Under the pieces are notes generated by a model. It worked only from the letters and a program-made list of their open reading frames with translations, ran no database searches and was not told where the DNA came from. A program made the translations under genes and the position numbers. Positions 14,611-24,284 of a DNA stretch of 64,000 bases are shown here, one piece after another. The stretch lies in the NCBI GenBank assembly GCA_033782935.1, contig JAWQEG010000470.1, forward strand, positions 2,636,001 to 2,700,000, written 5' to 3'. Every line of letters starts with the position of its first letter. Within the stretch, counting starts at the first letter, position 1. Source of the DNA: Petrolisthes cinctipes. Its lineage: Eukaryota; Arthropoda; Malacostraca; Decapoda; Porcellanidae.

Positions 14611-14698
14611 AAAAATCGATATTTTAGGTGCCTAAAGTCGATATGTGCATGCATCTTCTGTACCCGTTTATATCTCAAATTCAGGCTCAAAACACCCG
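14611..14698 (+). repeat. Half A of the monomer (88 bp)
   Basis: This is the first 88 bp of the monomer. It aligns without gaps to the next 88 bp (half B) with 60 of 88 identical positions. Shared blocks are the opening A-run plus tcgatatttt, the gatatgtgcatgc-like block (gatctgtacatgc in half B), and caggctcaaaaca (caggcccaaaaca in half B). The middle, from about position 50 to 66 of the half, is the most diverged. Common variants elsewhere include tttaatgtgtcc for ttttaggtgccc, cttcagtaccc for cttctgtaccc, and gtttatttccc for gtttatatctc. Confidence 0.9.
14641..14654 (+). other. Alternating purine-pyrimidine run with TGCATGCA palindrome
   Basis: The 14 bases atatgtgcatgcat alternate purine and pyrimidine without a break and contain the perfect 8-bp palindrome tgcatgca. 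The block recurs in most half-A copies; gtgtatgcat and gtacattcat are common variants. Alternating runs can adopt Z-DNA or extruded forms under torsion. catgca is also the core of the plant RY element recognised by B3-domain factors. Any function here is inference. Confidence 0.55.
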
Positions 14699-14702
14699 AA
14701 AA
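14689..14702 (+). other. Phased A-tracts at the half A / half B junction
   Basis: Two AAAA tracts start exactly 10 bp apart (14689 and 14699), one helical turn. The equivalent place at the monomer boundary also has two A-tracts 10-11 bp apart (cccaaaacatgct followed by aaaa). Helically phased A-tracts are known to bend DNA, so each monomer probably has two intrinsically curved sites 88 bp apart. Curvature was not calculated. Confidence 0.5.
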
Positions 14703-14786
14703 TTCGATATTTTTGGGTCCCAGAAGCGATCTGTACATGCCTACTCCGTGTTAGTGTATTTTCAAAATACAGGCCCAAAACATGCT
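14699..14786 (+). repeat. Half B of the monomer (88 bp)
   Basis: This is the second 88 bp, a diverged copy of half A in the same orientation. It carries gggtcccagaagcgatc, a conserved tgtacatgcctactc, and a dyad gtattttcaaaatac. Common variants elsewhere are tagaatatattgaagatatggg-like, ctagaatgttttcaagatacagac-like and ctagaattttttcaaaatatagg-like B halves; these variants are the best markers for tracking higher-order units. Confidence 0.9.
14756..14770 (+). other. 15-nt inverted repeat in half B
   Basis: gtattttcaaaatac is a perfect dyad with 7-nt arms around a single c. It recurs in the many monomers whose B half ends ttttcaaaatacaggccc. A one-mismatch form, gtattttcaatatac, is also common. 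It could be a protein-binding dyad or a small cruciform; neither can be shown from sequence alone. Confidence 0.5.
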
Positions 14787-17700
14787 GAAAATCAATATTT
14801 TAGGTGCCCAAAGTCGATATGTGCATGCATCTTCTGTACCCGTTTATATCTCAAATTCAGGTTCAGAACACCCGAAAATTCGATATTTTTGGGTCCCAGA
14901 AGCGATCTGTACAAGCCTACTCCGTGTTAGAGTATTTTCAATATACAGGCACAAAACATGCTGAAAATCGATATTTTAGGTGCCCAAAGTCAATATGTGT
15001 ATGCATCTTCTGTACCCGTTTATTTCCCAAATTCAGGCTCAAAACACCCGAAAATTCGATATTTTTGGGTCCCAGAAGCGATCTGTACATGCCTACTCAG
15101 TGCTAGAATATATTGAAGATATGGGCCCAAAACATGCTAAAAATCGACATTTTAGATGCCCAAAGTCGATATGTGCATTCATTTTCTGTACCCGTTTATA
15201 TCTCAAATTCAGGCTCAAAACACACGAAAATTCGATATTTTTGGGTCCCAGAAGCGATCTGTACATGCCTACTCCGTGTTAGATATTTTTTAAATACAGG
15301 CCCGAAACATGCTGAAAATCTATATTTTAGGTGCACAAAGTCAATATGTGTATGCATCTTCTGTATACGTTTATATCCCAAATTCAGGCTCAAAACACCC
15401 GAAATTTCACCATTTTTGGGTCCCAGAAGCGATCTGTACATGCCTACTCAGTGCTAGAATGTTTTCAAAATATAGGCTTAAAACATGCTACAAATCGATA
15501 TTTTCGGTGTCCAAAGTCGATATGTGCATGCATCTTCTGTACCCGTTTATATCTCAAATTCAGGCTCAAAACACCCGAAAATTCGATATTTTTGGGTCCC
15601 AGAAGCGATCTGTACATGCCTAATCCGTGTTAGAGTATTTTCATAATACAGGCGCAAAACATGCTGGAAATTAATATTTTAGGTGCCCAAAGTCAATATG
15701 TGTATTTATCTTCTATACCCGTTTATTTCCCAAATTCAGGCTCAAAACACCCGAAAATTCGATATTTTTGGGTCCAAGAAGCGATCTGTACATGCCTACT
15801 CCGTGTTAGAGAATTTTCAAGATACAGGCCCAAAACATGCTGAAAATCAATATTTTAGGTGCCCAAAGTCGATATGTGCATGCATCTACTGTACCCGTTT
15901 ATATCTCAAATTCAGGTTCAGAACACCCGAAAATTCGATATTTTTGGGTCCCAGAAGCGATCTGTACATGCCTACTCCGTGTTAGAGTATTTTCAATATA
16001 CAGGCCCAAAACATGCTTAAAATCGATATTTTAGGTGCCCAAAGTTAATATGTGTATGCATCTTCTGTACTCGTTTATTTCCCAAATTCAGGCTCAAAAC
16101 ACTCGAAAATTCGATATTTTTGTGTACCAGAAGCGATCTGTACATGCCTACTCCGTGTTAGAGTATTTTCAAAATACAGGCCCAAAACAGGCTCAAAATC
16201 GATATTTTGGGTGCCCAAACTCGATATGTAAATGCATCTTCTGTACCCGTTTATATCCTAAATTCAGGTTTAAAACACTCGAAAATTCGATATTTTTGGG
16301 TCACAGAAGCGATCTGTACATGCCTTCTCCTTGCTAGAATGTTTTCAAGATACAGACCCAAAACATAATCAAAATCGATATTTTAGGTGCAAAAAGTCGA
16401 TATGTGCATGCATCTTCAGTACCCGTTTATATCTCAAATTCAGGCTCAAAATATCCGAAAATTCAACATTTTTGGGTCCCAGAAGCGATCTGTACATGCC
16501 TACTCAGTGCTAGAATGTTTTCAAAATATAGGCTCAAAACATGCTAAAAATCGATATTAAATGTGTCCAAAGTCGATATGTGCATGCATCTTCTGTACCC
16601 GTTTATATCTCAAATTCAGACTCAAAACACCCGAAAATTCGATATTTTTGTGTCCCAGAAGCGATCTGTACATGCTTACTCAGTGCTAGAATTTTTTTAA
16701 GATATACGCCCAAATCATGCTAAAAATCGATATTTTAGGTGCACAAAGTCGATATGTGCATGCATCTTCTGTACACGTTTATATCTCAAATTCAGGCTCA
16801 AAACACCCGAAAATTCGATATTTTTGGGTTCCAGAAGCGATCTGTACATGCCTACTCCGTGTTAGAGTATTTTCAAAATACAGGCCCAAAACATGCTGAA
16901 AATCAATATTTTAGGTGCCCAAAGTCGATATGTGCATGCATCTTCTGTACCCGTTTATATCTCAAATTCAGGTTCAGAACACCCGAAAATTCGATATTTT
17001 TGGGTCCCAGAAGCGATCTGTACATGCCTAGTCCGTGTTAGAGTATTTTCAATATACAGGCACAAAACATGCTGAAAATCGATATTTTAGGTGCCCAAAG
17101 TCAATATGTGTATGCATCTTCTGTACCCGTTTATTTCCCAAATTCAGGCTCAAAACACCCGAAAATTCGATATTTTTTGGTCCCAGAAGAGAACTGCACA
17201 TGCCTACTCAGTGCTAGAATATATTGAAGATATAGGCCCAAAACATGCAAAAAATCGATATTTTAGGTGCCCAAATTCGATATGTACATTCATCTTCTGT
17301 ACCCGTTTATATCTCAAATTCAGGCTCAAAATACCCGAAAATTCGATATTTTTGGGTCCCAGAAGCGATCTTTACATGCCTACTCAGTGCTAGAATGTTT
17401 TCAAAATATAGGCTCAAAACATGCTAAAAATCGATATTTTAGGTGTCCAAAGTCGATATGTGCATGCATCTTCTGTACCCGTTTATATCTCAAATTCAAG
17501 CTCAAAACACCCGAAAATTCGATATTTTTGGGTCCCAGAAGCGATCTGTACATGCCTACACAGTGCTAGAAATTTTTCAAAATACAGGCCCAAAACATGC
17601 TAAAAATCGATATTTTAAGTGCAAAAAGTCGATATGTGCATGCATCTTCTGTACCCGTTTATATCTCAAATTCAGGCTCAAAACACCCGAAAATTCGATA

Positions 17701-18870
17701 TTTTTGGTTTACAGAAGCGATCTGTACATGCCTACTCCGTGTTAGAGTATTTTCAAAATACAGGCCCAAAACATGCTCAAAATCGATATTTTAGGTGCCC
17801 AAAGTCGATATGTGCATGCATCTTCTTTACCCGTTTATATCCCAAATTCAGGTTCAAAACACTTTAAAATTCGATATTTTTGCGTCCCAGAAGCGATCTT
17901 AATATGCCTACTCAGTGCTAGAATATTTTCAAGATATACGACCAAAACATGCTAAAAATCGATATTTTAGGTGCCCAAAGTCGATATGTGCATGCATCTT
18001 CTGTACCCGTTTATATCTCAAATTCAGACTTAAAACACACGAAAATTCGATATCTTTGTGTCCCAGAAGCGATCTGTACATGCCTACTCCGTGTTAGAGT
18101 ATTTTCAAAATGCAGGCCCAAAACATGCTCAAAATCGATATTTTAGGTGCCCAAAGTCGATATGTGCATGCATCTTCTTTACCCGTTTATATCCCAAATT
18201 CAGGTTCAAAACACTCTAAAATTCGATATTTTTGGGTCCCAGAAGCGATCTGTACATGCCTACTCCGTGTTAGAGTATTTTCAAAATACAGGCCCAAAAC
18301 ATGCTCAAAATCGATATTTTAGGTGCCCAAAGTCGATATGTGCATGCATCTTCTTTACCCGTTTATATCCCAAATTCAGGTTCAAAACACTCTAAAATTC
18401 GATATTTTTGCGTCCCAGAAGCGATCTTAATATGCCTACTCCGTGTTAGAGTATTTTCAAAATACAGGCCCAAAACATGTTGAAAATCAATATTTTAGGT
18501 GCCCAAAGTCGATATGTGCATGAATCTTCTGTACCCGTTTATATCTCAAATTCAGGTTCAGAACACCCGAAAATTCGATATTTTTGGGTCCCATAAGCGA
18601 TCTGTACAAGCCTACTCCGTGTTAGATTATTTTCAATATACAGCCACAACACATGCTGAAAATCGATATTTTAGGAGCCCAAAGTCAATATGTGTATGCA
18701 TCTTCTGTACCCGTTTATTTCCCAAATTCAGGCTCAAAACACCCGAAAATTCGATATTTTTTGGTCCCAGAAGAGAACTGTACATGCCTACTCAGTGCTA
18801 GAATATATTGAAGATATGGGCCCAAAACATGCTAAAAATCGATATTTTAGGTGCCCAAAGTCGATATGTA

Positions 18871-19004
18871 CATTCATCTTCTGTACCCGTTTATATCTCA
18901 AATTCAGGCTCAAAATACCCGAAAATTCGATATTTTTGGGTCCCAAAAGCGATCTGTACATGCCTACTCAGTGCTAGAATTTTTTCAAAATATAGGCTCA
19001 AAAC
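18871..19004 (+). repeat. Return to 10-mer family (linking monomer)
   Basis: Near 18870 the sequence leaves the large module (whose sister at about 29780 continues with gtgcatgcatc) and takes the gtacattcatc monomer that normally closes a 10-mer unit. It ends at the marker monomer at 19005. The switch lies inside sequence shared by both partners, as expected for homologous exchange. Confidence 0.75.
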
Positions 19005-20764
19005 ATGATAAAAATCGATATTTAATGTTTCCAAAGTCAATATGTGCATGCATCTTCAGTACCCGTTTATATCTCAAATTTAGGCTCAAAACACCCGAAA
19101 ATTCGATATATTTGGATCCCAGAAGCAATCTGTACATGCCTACTCAGTGCTAGAATTTTTTCAAAATATGTGCCCAAAACATGCTAAAAATCTATATTTT
19201 AGGTGCCCTAAGTCAATATGTGCATGCATTTTCTGTACCCGTTTATATCTCAAATTCAGGCTCAAAACACCCGAAAATTCGATAGTTTTGGGTCCCAGAA
19301 GCGATCTGTACATGCCTACTCCGTGTTAGAGTATTTTCAATATACAGGCCCAAAACATGCTTAAAATCGATATTTTAGGTGCCCAAAGTCAATATGTGTA
19401 TGCATCTTCTGTACTCGTTTATTTCCCAAATTCAGGCTCAAAACACTCGAAAATTCGATATTTATGTGTACCAGAAGCGATCTGTACATGCCTACTCCGT
19501 GTTAGAGTATTTTCAAAATACAGGCCCAAAACATGCTCAAAATCGATATTTTGGATGCCCAAAGTCGATATGTAAATGCATCTTCTGTACCCGTTTATAT
19601 CTCAAATTTAGGTTTAAAACACTCGAAAATTCGATATTTTTGGGTCACAGAAGCGATCTCTACATGCTTACTCCTTGCTAGAATGTTTTCAGGATACAGA
19701 CCAAAAACATAATCAAAATCGATATTTTAGGTGCAAAAAGTCGATATGTGCATTCATCTTCAGTACCCGTTTATATCTCAAATTCAGGCTCAAAATATCC
19801 GAAAATTCAACATTTTTGGGTCCCAGAAGCAATCTGTACATGCCTACTCAGTGCTAGAATTTTTTCAAAATATAGGCTCAAAACATGCTAAAAATCGATA
19901 TTTAATGTGTCCAAAGTCGATATGTGCATGCATCTTCTGTACCCGTTTATATCCCAAATTCAGACTCAAAACACTCTAAAATTCGATATTTTTGGGTCCC
20001 AGAAGCGATCTGTACATGCCTACTCCGTGTTAGAGTATTTTCAAAATACAGGCCCAAAACATGCTCAAAATCGATATTTTAGGTGCCCAAAGTCGATATG
20101 TGCATGCATCTTCTTTACCCGTTTATATCCCAAATTCAGGTTCAAAACACTCTAAAATTCGATATTTTTGCGTCCCAGAAGCGATCTTAATATGCCTACT
20201 CCGTGTTAGAGTATTTTCAAAATACAGGCCCAAAACATGTTGAAAATCAATATTTTAGGTGCCCAAAGTCGATATGTGCATGAATCTTCTGTACCCGTTT
20301 ATATCTCAAATTCAGGTTCAGAACACCCGAAAATTCGATATTTTTGGGTCCCATAAGCGATCTGTACAAGCCTACTCCGTGTTAGATTATTTTCAATATA
20401 CAGCCACAACACATGCTGAAAATCGATATTTTAGGAGCCCAAAGTCAATATGTGTATGCATCTTCTGTACCCGTTTATTTCCCAAATTCAGGCTCAAAAC
20501 ACCCGAAAATTCGATATTTTTTGGTCCCAGAAGAGAACTGTACATGCCTACTCAGTGCTAGAATATATTGAAGATATGGGCCCAAAACATGCTAAAAATC
20601 GATATTTTAGGTGCCCAAAGTCGATATGTACATTCATCTTCTGTACCCGTTTATATCTCAAATTCAGGCTCAAAATACCCGAAAATTCGATATTTTTGGG
20701 TCCCAAAAGCGATCTGTACATGCCTACTCAGTGCTAGAATTTTTTCAAAATATAGGCTCAAAAC
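19005..20764 (+). repeat. Chimeric 10-monomer unit
   Basis: The length is exactly 1760 bp and both ends are standard marker monomers, but the interior is hybrid. Up to about 19960 it is a normal 10-mer. From about 19965 (cagactcaaaacactctaaaa) it carries the cactctaaaattc, atcttaatatgcc, gtgcatgaatc and ttaggagcccaaag monomers of 18205-19004, at offset 1760. The later monomers of the normal 10-mer have been replaced one for one, so the monomer count is unchanged. Confidence 0.85.
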
Positions 20765-22524
20765 ATGATAAAAATCGATATTTAATGTTTCCAAAGTCGA
20801 TATGTGCATGCATCTTCAGTACCCGTTTATATCTCAAATTTAGGCTCAAAACACCCGAAAATTCGATATATTTGGATCCCAGAAGCAATCTGTACATGCC
20901 TACTCAGTGCTAGAATTTTTTCAAAATATGTGCCCAAAACATGCTAAAAATCTATATTTTAGGTGCCCTAAGTCAATATGTGCATGCATTTTCTGTACCC
21001 GTTTATATCTCAAATTCAGGCTCAAAACACCCGAAAATTCGATAGTTTTGGGTCCCAGAAGCGATCTGTACATGCCTACTCCGTGTTAGAGTATTTTCAA
21101 TATACAGGCCCAAAACATGCTTAAAATCGATATTTTAGGTGCCCAAAGTCAATATGTGTATGCATCTTCTGTACTCGTTTATTTCCCAAATTCAGGCTCA
21201 AAACACTCGAAAATTCGATATTTATGTGTACCAGAAGCGATCTGTACATGCCTACTCCGTGTTAGAGTATTTTCAAAATACAGGCCCAAAACATGCTCAA
21301 AATCGATATTTTGGATGCCCAAAGTCGATATGTAAATGCATCTTCTGTACCCGTTTATATCTCATATTTAGGTTTAAAACACTCGAAAATTCGATATTTT
21401 TGGGTCACAGAAGCGATCTCTACATGCTTACTCCTTGCTAGAATGTTTTCAGGATACAGACCCAAAACATAATCAAAATCGATATTTTAGGTGCAAAAAG
21501 TCGATATGTGCATTCATCTTCAGTACCCGTTTATATCTCAAATTCAGGCTCAAAATATCCGAAAATTCAACATTTTTGGGTCCCAGAAGCAATCTGTACA
21601 TGCCTACTCAGTGCTAGAATTTTTTCAAAATATAGGCTCAAAACATGCTAAAAATCGATATTTAATGTGTCCAAAGTCGATATGTGCATGCATCTTCTGT
21701 ACCCGTTTATATCTAAAATTCAGACTCAAAACACCCGAAAATTCGATATTTTTGGGTCCCAGAAGCGATCTGTACATGCTTACTCAGTGCTAGAATTTTT
21801 TCAATATATGGGCCCAAATCATGCTAAAAATCGATGTTTTAGGTGCACAAAGTCGATATGTGCATGCATCTTCTGTACTCGTTTATATCTCAAATTCAGG
21901 CTCAAAACACCCCAAAATTCGATAGTTTTGGGTCCCAGAAGCGATCTGTACATGCCTACTCCGTGTTAGAGTATTTTCAAAATACAGGCCCAAAACATGC
22001 TGAAAATCAATATTTTAGGTGCCCAAAGTCGATATGTGCATGCATCTTCTGTACCCGTTTATATCTCAAATTCAGGTTCAGAACACCCGAAAATTCGATA
22101 TTTTTGGGTCCCAGAAGCGATCTGTACATGCCTACTCCGTGTTAGAATATTTTCAATATACAGGCACAAAACATGCTGAAAATCGATATTTTAAGTGCCC
22201 AAAGTCAATATGTGTATGCATCTTCTGTACCCGTTTATTTCCCAAATTCAGGCTCAAAACACCCGAAAATTCGATATTTTTTGGTCCCTGAAGAGAACTG
22301 TACATGCTTACTCAGTGTTAGAATATATTGAAGATATGGGCCCAAAACATGCTAAAAATCGATATTTTAGGTGCCCAAAGTCGATATGTACATTCATCTT
22401 CTGTACCCGTTTATATCTCAAATTCAGGCTCAAAATTCCCGAAAATTCGATATTTTTGGGTCCCAAAAGCGATCTGTACATGCCTACTCAGTGCTAGAAT
22501 TTTTTCAAAATATAGGCTCAAAAC
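20765..22524 (+). repeat. 10-monomer higher-order unit, unit 4
   Basis: This is a complete standard 10-mer bounded by marker monomers at 20765 and 22525. It matches 10031-11790 at offset 10734, including the gtgccctaag variant. Private changes include ctcatatttagg near 21361 and caccccaaaattc near 21910. Confidence 0.92.
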
Positions 22525-24284
22525 ATGATAAAAATCGATATTTAATGTTTCCAAAGTCGATATGTGCATGCATCTTCAGTACCCGTTTATATCTCAAATT
22601 TAGGCTCAAAACACCCGAAAATTCGATATATTTGGATCCCAGAAGCAATCTGTACATGCCTACTCAGTGCTAGAATTTTTTCAAAATATGTGCCCAAAAC
22701 ATGCTAAAAATCTATATTTTAGGTGCACTAAGTCAATATGTGCATGCATTTTCTGTACCCGTTTATATCTCAAATTCAGGCTCAAAACACCCGAAAATTC
22801 GATAGTTTTGGGTCCCAGAAGCGATCTGTACATGCCTACTCCGTGTTAGAGTATTTTCAATATACAGGCCCAAAACATGCTTAAAATCGATATTTTAGGT
22901 GCCCAAAGTCAATATGTGTATGCATCTTCTGTACTCGTTTATTTCCCAAATTCAGGCTCAAAACACTCGAAAATTCGATATTTATGTGTACCAGAAGCGA
23001 TCTGTACATGCCTACTCCGTGTTAGAGTATTTTCAAAATACAGGCCCAAAACATGCTCAAAATCGATATTTTGGATGCCCAAAGTCGATATGTAAATGCA
23101 TCTTCTGTACCCGTTTATATCTCAAATTTAGGTTTAAAACACTCGAAAATTCGATATTTTTGGGTCACAGAAGCGATCTCTACATGCTTACTCCTTGCTA
23201 GAATGTTTTCAGGATACAGACCCAAAACATAATCAAAATCGATATTTTAGGTGCAAAAAGTCGATATGTGCATTCATCTTCAGTACCCGTTTATATCTCA
23301 AATTCAGGCTCAAAATATCCGAAAATTCAACATTTTTGGGTCCCAGAAGCAATCTGTACATGCCTACTCAGTGCTAGAATTTTTTCAAAATATAGGCTCA
23401 AAACATGCTAAAAATCGATATTTAATGTGTCCAAAGTCGATATGTGCATGCATCTTCTGTACCCGTTTATATCTAAAATTCAGACTCAAAACACCCGAAA
23501 ATTCGATATTTTTGGGTCCCAGAAGCGATCTGTACATGCTTACTCAGTGCTAGAATTTTTTCAATATATGGGCCCAAATCATGCTAAAAATCGATGTTTT
23601 AGGTGCACAAAGTCGATATGTGCATGCATCTTCTGTACTCGTTTATATCTCAAATTCAGGCTCAAAACACCCGAAAATTCGATAGTTTTGGGTCCCAGAA
23701 GCGATCTGTACATGCCTACTCCGTGTTAGAGTATTTTCAAAATACAGGCCCAAAACATGCTGAAAATCAATATTTTAGGTGCCCAAAGTCGATATGTGCA
23801 TGCATCTTCTGTACCCGTTTATATCTCAAATTCAGGTTCAGAACACCCGAAAATTCGATATTTTTGGGTCCCAGAAGCGATCTGTACATGCCTACTCCGT
23901 GTTAGAATATTTTCAATATACAGGCACAAAACATGCTGAAAATCGATATTTTAAGTGCCCAAAGTCAATATGAGTATGCATCTTCTGTACCCGTTTATTT
24001 CCCAAATTCAGGCTCAAAACACCCGAAAATTCGATATTTTTTGGTCCCTGAAGAGAACTGTACATGCTTACTCAGTGTTAGAATATATTGAAGATATGGG
24101 CCCAAAACATGCTAAAAATCGATATTTTAGGTGCCCAAAGTCGATATGTACATTCATCTTCTGTACCCGTTTATATCTCAAATTCAGGCTCAAAATACCC
24201 GAAAATTCGATATTTTTGGGTCCCAGAAGCGATCTGTACATGCCTACTCAGTGCTAGAATTTTTTCAAAATATAGGCTCAAAAC
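22525..24284 (+). repeat. 10-monomer higher-order unit, unit 5
   Basis: This is a complete standard 10-mer in tandem with the preceding one. It shares gtgcactaag (about 22724) and the late cccagaagcg (about 24224) with 11791-13550, its partner at offset 10734. A private change gives tatgagtatgc near 23970. Confidence 0.92.

Larger units (their letters stand above)
14611..14786 (+). repeat. Representative 176-bp satellite monomer
   Basis: This monomer is close to the apparent consensus and serves as the coordinate reference. It starts at the A-run before tcgatatttt and ends at catgct. It holds single ClaI (atcgat), SphI (gcatgc), NsiI (atgcat) and BsrGI (tgtaca) sites, so such sites recur about once per monomer across much of the array. 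The GC content counted by hand for a typical monomer is about 40%. The length of 176 bp is near the usual nucleosome repeat length, as in many centromeric satellites. It encodes nothing: 176 is not a multiple of three, so any reading frame shifts at each copy. Confidence 0.95.
13551..18870 (+). repeat. Large multi-kilobase module, copy 1
   Basis: The module is an expanded 20-mer. 13551-15214 follows 3521-5184 (offset 10030), including the ten monomers absent from the 10-mer. About 15215-16035 is an inserted mosaic also seen near 7800-8820. About 16035-17400 follows the second half of the 20-mer. Then come further monomers, including the tctttacccg / cactctaaaattc types. It matches 24285-29780 at offset 10734, rising to 10910 after about 15600 because this copy lacks one monomer there. 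Homology to the other copy extends left through two 10-mers to about 9830. Confidence 0.85.
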
